Assembly (NCBI RefSeq): GCF_000717875.1
Contig: NZ_JOCT01000003.1
Coordinates: 186,001 to 250,000 of the forward strand
Origin: Streptomyces sp. NRRL S-455
GTDB taxonomy: Bacteria; Actinomycetota; Actinomycetes; Streptomycetales; Streptomycetaceae
Length of the DNA stretch: 64,000 nt
Direction of reading: 5' to 3'
Shown here: positions 8,427-16,533 of the stretch, piece by piece
How positions within the stretch are numbered: position 1 is the stretch's first letter
How the letters are laid out: every line of letters starts with the position of its first letter
The notes under the pieces: generated by a model
Seen by the model: only the letters and a program-made list of their open reading frames with translations
Database searches by the model: none
What the model was told of the DNA's origin: nothing
Made by a program: the position numbers and the translations under genes

Positions 8427-8825
8427 ATGACCACCACCCAGGAGCTCGCCGAGGGGCTGGACGACCTCCCGTACGACGTGTTCGCCAAGGCCTGCCCTTC
8501 GCGTGGCACGCTCGAGCACGTCACGGGCCGCTGGGGCGGGCTCATCCTGTGCGCGCTGTACGAGGGCTCCCTGCGCTTCAACGAGCTGCGCCGCCGCGTC
8601 GACGGGGTGAGCGAGAAGATGCTGTCCCAGACGCTGCACGCGCTGGAGCGCGACGGCCTGGTGCACCGTGAGGCCCAGCCGACGAACCCGCCCCGCGTGG
8701 ACTACGAGCTGACGCCGCTGGGACACGGTGTGGCGGAGCGGCTGCACGCCCTGATCCACTTCGTGGAGGGCAGCATGGACGAGGTGCTGGCCGCGCGCGA
8801 GCGGTACGACTCCGCTAAGGCGTGA
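8427..8825 (+). CDS. HxlR-family winged-helix transcriptional regulator
   Basis: A 132-aa DNA-binding protein. Residues 20-110 form the HxlR winged helix: [19 protein letters not shown], then [22 protein letters not shown] as the recognition region and [10 protein letters not shown] in the wing. Cys23 is at the position of the redox-reactive cysteine of several HxlR sensors (for example HypR and QorR types), so quinone or thiol stress sensing is possible but unproven. The gene looks leaderless and lies behind a triple operator. Its 3' end overlaps mutM tail-to-tail by 11 bp. No divergent target gene is adjacent, so the controlled gene is unknown. Confidence 0.88.
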   Translation: MTTTQELAEGLDDLPYDVFAKACPSRGTLEHVTGRWGGLILCALYEGSLRFNELRRRVDGVSEKMLSQTLHALERDGLVHREAQPTNPPRVDYELTPLGHGVAERLHALIHFVEGSMDEVLAARERYDSAKA

Positions 8826-9675
8826 TCCGTGGCGGGCGCTGGCACGCCGGGCAGTAGTAGCTGGACCGGTTCATCCAGGGCCGCCGGCGTATCGTCGTGC
8901 CGCAGCGGCGGCACGGCAGGCCCTCACGGCCGTACGCGTCGAGGGACCGGTCGAAGTAGCCCGACTCGCCGTTGACGTTCACGTACAGGCTGTCGAAGCT
9001 GGTGCCGCCCACCGCGAGGGCGGAGTTCATCACGTCCCGTACATGGCCCAGGAGCGACAGGGTGCGCGGGCGGGTGAAGGTCGCGGTCGGACGCTCGTAG
9101 TGGACGCGGGCGCGCCACAGGGCCTCGTCCGCGTAGATGTTGCCGACGCCGCTGATCAGGGACTGGTCGAGCAGGGCCCGCTTGATCGTGGACCGCTTGC
9201 GGCGCAGCGCCCGGTGGAAGGCCTCGTCGTCGAAGAACTCGTCGAGCGGGTCGCGGGCGATGTGCGCGATGACGTCGGGCAGGCCGTCGGGGGTGTTGTC
9301 GTGCAGCGACAGGCCGCCGAAGGTGCGCTGGTCGACGAAGCGGAGTTCGGTGTCCAGGGCGTCGGTGAAGCGGACGCGGACGCGCAGGTGCTTCTCGTCC
9401 GGAGCGGTGTGCGGCTGGACCAGGAGCTGGCCGCTCATGCCGAGGTGGGCCAGGATCGACTGGTCCGTGTCCTCGAGCGGCAGCCACAGGTACTTGCCGC
9501 GGCGACTCGGTACGCCGATGCGGTGGCCTTTCAGGCGGTGTGCGAAGTCGTCGGCCCCCGCGACGTGGCGTCGCACCGCGCGCGGGTGCAGCACCTCCGC
9601 CTCGGCGACGGTCCGGTGGGCGACCCACCGCTCAAGACCGCGCCGTACGACCTCGACCTCGGGCAACTCGGGCAT
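8815..9675 (-). CDS. mutM: formamidopyrimidine-DNA glycosylase MutM (Fpg)
   Basis: A 286-aa bifunctional base-excision enzyme that removes 8-oxoguanine and FapyG and nicks the strand. The ATG at 9675 gives M-PELPEVE, so Pro2 (Schiff-base nucleophile) and Glu3 are in place; the ORF upstream of this Met is spurious. The helix-two-turn-helix region ([20 protein letters not shown]) and the C-terminal zinc finger CRRCG...CPACQ are complete. It follows rnc, but a strong 14-bp hairpin separates the two. Its 3' end overlaps the HxlR gene. Confidence 0.96.
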   Translation of the reverse strand: MPELPEVEVVRRGLERWVAHRTVAEAEVLHPRAVRRHVAGADDFAHRLKGHRIGVPSRRGKYLWLPLEDTDQSILAHLGMSGQLLVQPHTAPDEKHLRVRVRFTDALDTELRFVDQRTFGGLSLHDNTPDGLPDVIAHIARDPLDEFFDDEAFHRALRRKRSTIKRALLDQSLISGVGNIYADEALWRARVHYERPTATFTRPRTLSLLGHVRDVMNSALAVGGTSFDSLYVNVNGESGYFDRSLDAYGREGLPCRRCGTTIRRRPWMNRSSYYCPACQRPPRITP

Positions 9676-9720
9676 GGGGTCCCCCGTCACGAACCTGTGG
9701 ATGACCGGCCTGTGGATGGC

Positions 9721-9753
9721 CGAGCGCCCGCCCCGGGCAGGGGCGGGCGCTCG
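9721..9753. terminator. perfect 14-bp hairpin between rnc and mutM
   Basis: Arms 9721-9734 and 9740-9753 pair perfectly around a 5-base loop. It is probably a terminator or mRNA-processing structure that reduces mutM expression from the rnc transcript. RNase III itself is encoded just upstream and cleaves such stems, so self-processing is conceivable. Confidence 0.65.
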
Positions 9754-9800
9754 GGTGCGCTGTGCTGCGCGCCGGCCGGCTGGGTGCCGGGCGGCGGCTG

Positions 9801-10613
9801 TCAGCCGTCGACGCTGCTGTCGACGGCCGAGTGGGCGGCTTGAGCCGCTGCCGTCTGCGTCGCCTCGGCGGCCTTCGCCGCCTTGGCGCGCTCGTCCGCC
9901 GCGGCCCGGATGGACCGCCAGGCGGACTCGGCGGCCTGCTGTTCGGCCTCCTTCTTGCTGCGGCCGGTGCCGGTGCCGTACGAGACGCCTCCGACGCGGG
10001 CGGCAGCAGTGAAGGTCTTCTCGTGGTCGGGGCCGGTCTCCGTGACCAGGTACTCGGGCACGCCGAGCCCCTCGGTCGCGGTGAGCTCCTGGAGGCTGGT
10101 CTTCCAGTCCAGGCCGGCTCCGAGGTTGGAGGACTTCTCGATCAGGGGGTCGAACAGGCGGTGCACCAGCTCCGCCGCGGAGTCCAGGCCCTGGTCGAGG
10201 TAGACCGCGCCGATCACCGCTTCGAGGGTGTCGGCGAGGATGGACGCCTTGTCCCGGCCGCCCGTGCCCTCTTCACCGCGGCCGAGCCGGATGAAGGAGC
10301 CCAGGTCGAGCCCACGGCCCACCTCCGCGAGCGCACGCGAGTTCACCACCGCGGCCCGGAGCTTGGCCAGCTGGCCCTCGGGCAGGTCGGGGTGGGTTCG
10401 GTACAGCGTGTCCGTGACGACGAGGCCGAGCACGGAGTCCCCGAGGAACTCCAGTCGCTCGTTCGTCGGCAGACCGCCGTTCTCGTACGCGTACGAACGG
10501 TGGGTCAGTGCTCGCACCAGAAGGGCGGACTCGACCTTGTAGCCGAGCCGCCCTTCCAGAAGCGTGTGGGACGAGGCCTGGTTGTCCGCAGAGTTTTTCT
10601 TCGGCGTGGACAC
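9801..10613 (-). CDS. rnc: ribonuclease III
   Basis: A 270-aa double-strand-specific endoribonuclease for rRNA maturation and mRNA processing. The catalytic signature [13 protein letters not shown] lies in the first third, the second acidic cluster ([13 protein letters not shown]) follows, and a C-terminal dsRNA-binding domain ends in [16 protein letters not shown]. An Ala-rich tail of about 35 residues is extra. The GTG at 10613 is preceded by GAGAGG; the ORF runs 37 codons further without coding character. In S. coelicolor this gene is absB, a global regulator of antibiotic production. It sits 19 bp after rpmF, as is usual. Confidence 0.95.
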   Translation of the reverse strand: MSTPKKNSADNQASSHTLLEGRLGYKVESALLVRALTHRSYAYENGGLPTNERLEFLGDSVLGLVVTDTLYRTHPDLPEGQLAKLRAAVVNSRALAEVGRGLDLGSFIRLGRGEEGTGGRDKASILADTLEAVIGAVYLDQGLDSAAELVHRLFDPLIEKSSNLGAGLDWKTSLQELTATEGLGVPEYLVTETGPDHEKTFTAAARVGGVSYGTGTGRSKKEAEQQAAESAWRSIRAAADERAKAAKAAEATQTAAAQAAHSAVDSSVDG

Positions 10614-10632
10614 AGTGCCTCTCACCAGCCGC

Positions 10633-10806
10633 TCAGACCTCGAGGACCTGGCGCTTGTTGTAGGTGCCGCACGACGGGCACGCGATGTGCTGCTGCTTGG
10701 GCTCGTGGCAGCGCTCGCACGCAACCAGGGTGGGGACCGCAGCCTTCCACTGCGACCGGCGGTGGCGCGTGTTGCTGCGCGACATCTTCCGCTTCGGAAC
10801 AGCCAC
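10633..10806 (-). CDS. rpmF: 50S ribosomal protein L32, zinc-binding form
   Basis: A 57-aa large-subunit protein beginning [15 protein letters not shown] and carrying a zinc ribbon with Cys30, Cys33, Cys43 and Cys46, so it is the zinc-containing (C+) form. The GTG at 10806 follows GGAGAAG. It starts two bases after the stop of the DUF177 gene and is almost certainly cotranscribed and translationally coupled with it. Confidence 0.97.
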   Translation of the reverse strand: MAVPKRKMSRSNTRHRRSQWKAAVPTLVACERCHEPKQQHIACPSCGTYNKRQVLEV

Positions 10807-10808
10807 GG

Positions 10809-11453
10809 CTACTTCTCCTGCTTCTCGTCGACGCCAGGTTCGGCGCCGCTCATCTCGTCCTTCTCGCCGTCCTTCATGGTGTCGGCGAGTCCCTGCAATG
10901 CCGCCCAACGGATGTCGACGGCGTCGTGGTGGTGGTCCGGGTCGTCCGCCAGTCGCGCGCCGCACTCGGCGCACAGACCAGGGCAGTCTTCCTGGCACAC
11001 CGGCTGCATCGGCAGTGCGAGCACCACCGCATCACGCAGCACGGGCTCGAGGTCGAACAGGCCGTCCTCGAGGAAGAGCCTGTCCTCGTCGTCCTCGGCG
11101 TCGTCGCCCGGTTCCGCGATCACGCGGCCCCGGTCGTCGGCGTCAGGGTACGAGAACATCTCCTGGAAGTCCGCTTCGACGTCGAGCTGAAGCGGCTCCA
11201 GACACCTTACGCACTCCCCCTCGGCGCCGGCACGGGCGGTGCCCGTGACGAGCACCCCTTCCATGACCGACTCCAGGCGGAGTTCGAGCTCCACCGGGGC
11301 GCCTTCCGGCACTCCGATGACTCCCTTGATACCGAAGTCCTTGGGAGCGTCCACCGTGCGGGTCAGGCGCTGCAGCGCACCGGGCCGCCGACCCAGCTCG
11401 TGTGTGTCGAACACGAGGGGGTTGCGGTGGTCGAGGCGGGCGTTCAGGGCCAT
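10809..11453 (-). CDS. DUF177 (YceD-like) protein
   Basis: About 214 aa. YceD/DUF177 proteins sit next to rpmF in most bacteria and are linked to rRNA/ribosome assembly. The sequence has the family's beta-rich N-half with HELGRRPG and a Cys pair in ECVRCLEPL, and a second cluster [13 protein letters not shown] that looks like a zinc site. An acidic stretch lies between them. The ATG at 11453 has AGCAGGA directly against it, which is too close for ideal spacing, so a TTG about 9 codons upstream (about 11480) is a possible alternative start. It is coupled to rpmF. Confidence 0.9.
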   Translation of the reverse strand: MALNARLDHRNPLVFDTHELGRRPGALQRLTRTVDAPKDFGIKGVIGVPEGAPVELELRLESVMEGVLVTGTARAGAEGECVRCLEPLQLDVEADFQEMFSYPDADDRGRVIAEPGDDAEDDEDRLFLEDGLFDLEPVLRDAVVLALPMQPVCQEDCPGLCAECGARLADDPDHHHDAVDIRWAALQGLADTMKDGEKDEMSGAEPGVDEKQEK

Positions 11454-11581
11454 TCCTGCTTTCGATCTCGCGAGCTCAAGGGGGTCGCTGCCGTCGGTGT
11501 TCCGGGCAGCTTTGATCGCGGGTCTACGCGCGACCGAAGAGCCAGGATACTGGACCATTCGCTGTCGGCCCAATCCGGTCC

Positions 11582-12700
11582 TCAGCCGTTGCCCCGGCCC
11601 TGCTCGTAGGCGCGGAGCTGCTCGGCGCTGATCATGCTGGTGTCGAAGAGACTGGTCTCGTCGAGGGCGTATCCCTGATGGCCCTGGTGGTTCTGGTGGC
11701 CCTGGTGGGCCTGGTGGGCCTGGTGCTCCTGCTGGGCCTGGCTGGGGTCGTACGCGGCCTGCTGGGGTTCGTAGCCCTGGTAGGCATAGGGATCGGTCTG
11801 CTGGTAGCCGTACGGGTCCTGCTGTGCGGCGTAGGCCTGCTGCGGGAAGCCGCCGTAGGGGTCGGGCTGCTGCTGGACGGGGCTCTCTCCCGCCGTGGGG
11901 TAGCCGGCGGTGGGGGCGTACTCCGGCTGCGGCGGTGCGTAGTCCTGCTGCTGGGCGCTCTGCTCGGCCGGGGGCCGCTGTTCCGCGAGGGCGGCGAGGT
12001 CGGCGAGGTAGTCGGCGTCGCTGGAGTGCTGGACGGTGCTGGTGTCGTCGGCCAGGGCGCCGAGGTCGTCGGTGGCGATCCGGCCGTGCAGCTTCTGCCG
12101 ACCGCGGCCGACGGCCTCCAAGGTCTTGGCGAGGACGGCCTCGAAGGAGCCCAGCTTGGCGTCGACGTACGCGTCGGCGGTGCGGCGCTGGGTCTCCGGG
12201 TCGTGGCTGCGCTCGGGGGCGTCCTCGTCCTCGTAGCCCTGCTCGTCGGTGCCGGGGCCGGTGCCGAGGAGCTTCTCGCGGCCGCGGCCGACGGAGCCGA
12301 GGGTCTTGGTGAGGACGACCTCGAAGTTGGCGAGCTTGGAGTCGACGTACTCGTCGGCCTCGGCACGGATCTCCTCGGCCTCCTGGCGGGCCTCGGCGAG
12401 GATCCGGTCGGCCTCGGCCCGGGAGCGGCGGGCGACCTCGGTGTCGGAGATCAGCGAGCCACGTTCGGCGTGCGCCTGGCCGATGATGCGCTCGGCCTCC
12501 TGGCGGGCCTGCTCGACCATCTGCTCGCGGTCGCCGATCAACTCCTGGGCCTGGGCCAGGGAGTCGGGCAGCGCCGCGCGCACCTCCTCCAGCATGGCGA
12601 GCAGTTCGGCGCGGTTGACCACGCACGAGGCCGACATGGGCATGGACCTGGCGCCGGAGACCGCGGCGACGATCTCGTCGAGCTTCTTCTGCACGTCCAC
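11582..12700 (-). CDS. DivIVA/SepIVA-like coiled-coil cell-division protein
   Basis: A 372-aa cytoplasmic protein. Residues 1-150 are a long Glu/Ala/Arg coiled coil of the DivIVA-superfamily or ATP-synthase-b type (QEAERIIGQAHAERG, EADRILAEARQEAEEIRAEA). Two related segments of the form EADEYVDSKLANFEVVLTKTL and ADAYVDAKLGSFEAVLAKTL indicate an internal duplication. The C-terminal 120 residues are low-complexity Gln/Pro/Tyr/His with a His-Gln-Gly repeat. The position beside DUF177, rpmF and rnc matches mycobacterial sepIVA, so a role in septation or polar growth is likely by synteny. The GTG start at 12700 has no strong ribosome site. Confidence 0.82.
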   Translation of the reverse strand: MDVQKKLDEIVAAVSGARSMPMSASCVVNRAELLAMLEEVRAALPDSLAQAQELIGDREQMVEQARQEAERIIGQAHAERGSLISDTEVARRSRAEADRILAEARQEAEEIRAEADEYVDSKLANFEVVLTKTLGSVGRGREKLLGTGPGTDEQGYEDEDAPERSHDPETQRRTADAYVDAKLGSFEAVLAKTLEAVGRGRQKLHGRIATDDLGALADDTSTVQHSSDADYLADLAALAEQRPPAEQSAQQQDYAPPQPEYAPTAGYPTAGESPVQQQPDPYGGFPQQAYAAQQDPYGYQQTDPYAYQGYEPQQAAYDPSQAQQEHQAHQAHQGHQNHQGHQGYALDETSLFDTSMISAEQLRAYEQGRGNG

Positions 12701-12761
12701 CGTGTGCTCGCCACTCTCTACAGATGCGTTGGAGACGGACGGGACGACTGTACGGCCACGG

Positions 12762-12786
12762 CGTCACCGCGGGACACCGGGTGACG
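12762..12786 (-). terminator. hairpin after coaD
   Basis: cgtcacc (12762-12768) pairs with ggtgacg (12780-12786) across an 11-base loop. It lies between coaD and the SepIVA-like gene. Confidence 0.45.
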
Positions 12787-12821
12787 GATTGTCAGGCTTC
12801 GGTGGGACGGCCGGGGCTGGT

Positions 12822-13301
12822 TCAATCCCCCCGCAGGCGCTCGGTGAGGGCCTCCAGGACCTCCGCCGGCACCAGGTGGGACACGTCGCCGCCCCAGGTC
12901 GCGACCTCCTTGACCAGGGAGGACGACAGGAAGCTGTAGGTGGGGTTGGTGGGGATGAAGAGAGTCTCCACGCCCGAGAGGCCGTTGTTCATCTGGGCCA
13001 TCTGAAGCTCGTAGTCGAAGTCGCTGACGGCGCGCAGGCCCTTGACGATGGCGGGGATGTCGCGCTGCTTGCAGAAGTCGACGAGGAGGCCGTGGAAGGC
13101 CTCCACGCGGACGTTGCCGTACTCGGCGGTGACCCGGCGGATCAGGTCGATCCGCTCCTCGATCTCGAACAGGCCCTTCTTGGCCTGGTTGATCATCACC
13201 GCGACGTAGACCTCGTCGTACAGCCTGGAGGCGCGGGAGATGATGTCGAGGTGTCCGTTGGTGATCGGGTCGAACGACCCGGGACAGACGGCGCGGCGCA
13301 C
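12822..13301 (-). CDS. coaD: phosphopantetheine adenylyltransferase
   Basis: A 159-aa enzyme for the fourth step of CoA synthesis (phosphopantetheine + ATP to dephospho-CoA). The nucleotidyl-transferase motif PGSFDPITNGHLD is at the N-terminus, and PTNPTYSFLSSSLVKEVA near the end holds the ISSTLVR-like motif. The GTG at 13301, preceded by GAGGGA, gives the canonical 159-residue length. An ATG at 13331 overlapping the rsmD stop (ATGA) would add ten residues (MTGPESEGSQ). That overlap may still mediate coupling to rsmD. Confidence 0.95.
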   Translation of the reverse strand: MRRAVCPGSFDPITNGHLDIISRASRLYDEVYVAVMINQAKKGLFEIEERIDLIRRVTAEYGNVRVEAFHGLLVDFCKQRDIPAIVKGLRAVSDFDYELQMAQMNNGLSGVETLFIPTNPTYSFLSSSLVKEVATWGGDVSHLVPAEVLEALTERLRGD

Positions 13302-13327
13302 TTGTGATCCCTCGCTCTCCGGTCCGG

Positions 13328-13915
13328 TCATCGTGCGTCTTCGCACGTAGAGGCGGCGCGACCGTACCAAAACGTTCCCTCGCCGTAGCGACGGGCCCGG
13401 AGGGCTTCGAAACCCTCGGGCCATCGGAATTCACCGCCTCTGGTGCTGCGCTCCACGGTGACGAGGGCTTCTGCGGCGAGCCAGCCCTCCGAGCGGAGTG
13501 TGAGCAGGATCTCGCGAAGATCGTCGTCCGTGACGGCGTACGGCGGGTCGAGGAAGACGAGGTCGTACGGGTCGCCGGGGGGTGGTGTGCGGATGATCTG
13601 TTCCGCTTTGCCGGATCTGACCTCGGCGCCGGGGAGTCCGAGGCTCTTCACGTTGTCGCGGACCGTACGGAGGGCTTTGGCGTCGGCCTCCACGAGGAGG
13701 GTGTGGCCTGCGCCTCGGGAGAGGGCCTCCAGGCCCACGGCTCCTGAGCCCGCGTAGAGGTCGAGGACGCGTTCGCCGTCCAGCGGGCCGCCGAGAAGGG
13801 ACTGCCAGGTGGAGAAGAGGCCTTCGCGGGCACGGTCCGATGTGGGGCGGGTTCCTGTGCCTGGCGGGACGGCCAGGCGGCGTCCGCCGGCCGTGCCGGC
13901 GATCACGCGGGTCAT
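13328..13915 (-). CDS. rsmD: 16S rRNA (guanine-966 N2)-methyltransferase RsmD
   Basis: A 195-aa Rossmann-type methyltransferase that modifies G966 of 16S rRNA. Visible motifs are the N-terminal IAGTAGGRRLAVP, the SAM-binding VLDLYAGSGAVGLEALSRG, and the catalytic DPPY in LVFLDPPYAV. The ATG at 13915 is the natural start. Its TGA overlaps the upstream alternative ATG of coaD by the usual ATGA arrangement. rsmD-coaD adjacency is widespread and supports the call. Confidence 0.94.
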   Translation of the reverse strand: MTRVIAGTAGGRRLAVPPGTGTRPTSDRAREGLFSTWQSLLGGPLDGERVLDLYAGSGAVGLEALSRGAGHTLLVEADAKALRTVRDNVKSLGLPGAEVRSGKAEQIIRTPPPGDPYDLVFLDPPYAVTDDDLREILLTLRSEGWLAAEALVTVERSTRGGEFRWPEGFEALRARRYGEGTFWYGRAASTCEDAR

Positions 13916-13950
13916 CTGTGGTCCTTGGTTGTGGGCGGCTTCCTGTATCA

Positions 13951-14012
13951 GTGTGGCTGGTCGCGCCCGCGCGGCGGTAGCCGCACATGGATGACGACCC
14001 GCGCCCCTGAGC
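13951..14012. repeat. dispersed Streptomyces intergenic repeat (second family)
   Basis: The block has the form gtggctggtcgcgcccgcgc ... cggtagccgca ... cccgcgcccctgagcgggc. It has internal dyads and fills the short gap between recG and rsmD. The pattern is familiar from many Streptomyces intergenic regions, though copy number was not checked. Confidence 0.6.
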
Positions 14013-14021
14013 GGGCATCAC

Positions 14022-16250
14022 TCAGCCCTTTTCCAGGTACTGCTCCCTTTCCTCGTCCAATAGGGCGTCCAGTGCAGTCCGCAGAGCGGGAAGGCGGGTC
14101 AGCTCCGGGTCGGCGGCCACTACCGCCGTCGCCTCCTCCCTGGCCTCCGCGATGATCTCCTCGTCCTCGATGACGGCGAGGACCTTCAGGGAGGTCCGGG
14201 CTCCGGACTGCGCCTGGCCCAGGACGTCGCCCTCGCGGCGCTGTTCCAGGTCGATGCGGGAGAGCTCGAAGCCGTCGAGGGTGGAGGCCACGGCGCTGAG
14301 GCGCTGGCGGGCCGCGCTCGCCTCGGGCATCTCGGTGACCAGGAGGCAGAGGCCGGGGGCCGAGCCTCGGCCGACGCGGCCGCGCAGCTGGTGGAGCTGG
14401 GAGACGCCGAAACGGTCGGCGTCCATGATCACCATGGCGGTGGCGTTGGGGACGTTGACGCCGACCTCGATGACCGTCGTGGCGACCAGGACGTCGGTCT
14501 CGCCGGCGGCGAAGCGGCGCATGACCGCGTCCTTGTCGTCGGGGTGCATTCTGCCGTGCAGGACTTCGACCCCGAGGCCGCTCAGCGGCCCCTTGGAGAG
14601 CTGGTCGGCCACGTCGAGGACCGCGAGCGGCGGGCGCTTCTCCGCGGCGTCCTCGGGGGACTCCGGGGACTTCTTCTTGCCGGCCTTCTTCGGGTCGTCC
14701 TCCTCGTCCCCGATGCGGGGGCAGACCACGTACGCCTGATGGCCGTTCGCCACCTCCTCGCGCACCCGCTCCCAGGCGCGAGCCAGGAAGTGGGGCTTGT
14801 CGGCGGCCGGGACGACATGGCTGGCGATCGGTGACCGGCCCGCCGGGAGCTGGTCCAGGACGGAGGTCTCCAGGTCGCCGAAGACGGTCATGGCGACCGT
14901 GCGCGGGATGGGCGTGGCCGTCATGACCAGGAGGTGCGGGGGTTGTTTGCCCTTGCCGCGCAGGGCGTCGCGCTGCTCGACGCCGAAGCGGTGCTGTTCG
15001 TCGACCACGACCAGGCCCAGGTCGTGGAACTGCACCTTGTCCTCGATCAGCGCGTGGGTGCCGATGACGATGCCGGCCTCGCCGGTGGTGAGGTCGAGCA
15101 GGGCCTGACGGCGGGCCGCCGCGCCCATGGAGCCGGTGAGCAGCACCACCTTGGTGGCCTGTTCTGCCCCGCCCAGCATGCCGCCCTCGGCCAGCTCGCC
15201 CATCATCTCGACGACCGACCGGTGGTGCTGCTGGGCGAGCACCTCGGTGGGCGCGAGCATGGCCGCCTGACCGCCCGCGTCGACCACGGCGAGCATGGCG
15301 CGCAGCGCCACCATCGTCTTTCCGCTACCGACCTCTCCCTGCAACAGCCGGTGCATCGGGTGCTCGGTCGCCAGGTCGTCGAAGATCTCCCGGGACACCC
15401 GCTGCTGGCCGTCGGTGAGGGTGAAGGGGAGGCGGGCGTCGAAGGCGGCGAGGAGGCCGTCCGGTGCGGGCTTGCGGGCGACGGCGGGGAGTTGTGCGTC
15501 CGCGCGGCGGCGGCGGGCGAGGGCGACCTGGAGGACGAAGGCCTCGTCCCATTTGAGGCGGGCGCGGGCGTCCTCGATGTCCGCCTTGGTGTGCGGGCGG
15601 TGGATCTTCAGGAGGGCCTCGGGCAGGGGGACCAGGCCGCGGCCGCGGCGCAGGGACTCCGGCAGCGGGTCGACGGCCTCCTGGGCCCTGGGCAGGACCG
15701 TCTGGAGCGCCTTGCCGATCTTCCAGGACTCCAGCTTGGCGGTGGCCGGATAGATCGGGATCAACGCCCCCGCCCATGTCTCGACGGATTCGTCGGGGTC
15801 ACCTCGCAGCAACTCGTAGGCCGGGTGCGCGAGTTGGAGGCGGCGATTGAAGACGGATACCTTGCCCGCGAACATCGCGCGAGTGCCCGGCAGGAGCTCC
15901 TTGTGGGGCTTGTGAACGCCGTGGCCGAAGAAGACCAGTTGGAGCCGGCCGCTGCCGTCCGTGATCGTGACCTCCAGACGCTGGCCCTTGCCGCGCGGGG
16001 CCTTGGCGGAGGCGAAGGTGTGCAGCCGGGCGTCGGCGACCTGGGCGACCACCGTGACGTGCTCGTCCATGGGGAGGTCGGCGAGGTGGGTGAGCTGGCC
16101 GCGCTCCTCGTATCTGCGCGGGTAGTGGTGGAGGAGGTCGCCGACGGTGCGCAGGCCGAGATGCTCGGCCATCACCTTCGCGGTGGCGGGGCCGAGCACC
16201 GACTTCAGTGGTTGTTGCAGCGGTTCTTCCAGTGCGGGCACGAGATCCAT
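14022..16250 (-). CDS. recG: ATP-dependent DNA helicase RecG
   Basis: A 742-aa branch-migration helicase that regresses stalled forks and resolves R-loops. The N-terminal wedge/OB domain (LPMDEHVTVVAQVADARLH) is followed by SF2 helicase motifs: GEVGSGKTMVALRA (I), VVVDEQHRFGVEQR (II, DEQH), VMTATPIPRTVAM (III), and DVLVATTVIEVGVNVPNAT with QLRGRVGRG (V, VI). A charged insert (KKAGKKKSPESPED) lies between the helicase lobes. The ATG at 16250 gives MDLVPALEEPLQQPL; no clear ribosome site is present, so the start is less certain than the rest. Confidence 0.95.
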   Translation of the reverse strand: MDLVPALEEPLQQPLKSVLGPATAKVMAEHLGLRTVGDLLHHYPRRYEERGQLTHLADLPMDEHVTVVAQVADARLHTFASAKAPRGKGQRLEVTITDGSGRLQLVFFGHGVHKPHKELLPGTRAMFAGKVSVFNRRLQLAHPAYELLRGDPDESVETWAGALIPIYPATAKLESWKIGKALQTVLPRAQEAVDPLPESLRRGRGLVPLPEALLKIHRPHTKADIEDARARLKWDEAFVLQVALARRRRADAQLPAVARKPAPDGLLAAFDARLPFTLTDGQQRVSREIFDDLATEHPMHRLLQGEVGSGKTMVALRAMLAVVDAGGQAAMLAPTEVLAQQHHRSVVEMMGELAEGGMLGGAEQATKVVLLTGSMGAAARRQALLDLTTGEAGIVIGTHALIEDKVQFHDLGLVVVDEQHRFGVEQRDALRGKGKQPPHLLVMTATPIPRTVAMTVFGDLETSVLDQLPAGRSPIASHVVPAADKPHFLARAWERVREEVANGHQAYVVCPRIGDEEDDPKKAGKKKSPESPEDAAEKRPPLAVLDVADQLSKGPLSGLGVEVLHGRMHPDDKDAVMRRFAAGETDVLVATTVIEVGVNVPNATAMVIMDADRFGVSQLHQLRGRVGRGSAPGLCLLVTEMPEASAARQRLSAVASTLDGFELSRIDLEQRREGDVLGQAQSGARTSLKVLAVIEDEEIIAEAREEATAVVAADPELTRLPALRTALDALLDEEREQYLEKG

Positions 16251-16533
16251 TGCACACCACGCCACTGACAATGCCGTAGAGGCCGCGGCCCGCATCGCCG
16301 TAAAGATCCTGGAAACCCCTGGTCAGGCGGCTGTTTCGGGCTCCGGGGCGGCGCGCTCCCCGGCCCTTCTTCGCGACCACCGCCCACCGGGAGCGCCCGC
16401 CCCCGCGCCGTCGCGAGTCCCCCACCGGCGCCGTGATGACGGGCTCCCAGACCTCACAGGCATTCCAGCCGCCTCGAAAGCCGTGTCGGAGGGCTCCGGC
16501 TCATAGAGGAGCAACCGGACTGAGCGGCCTGCC

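Noticed and set aside
11676..11745. CRISPR-like short tandem repeat
   Set aside because: The repeats are in-frame codons of a low-complexity protein tail without spacers; no cas gene is in the window.
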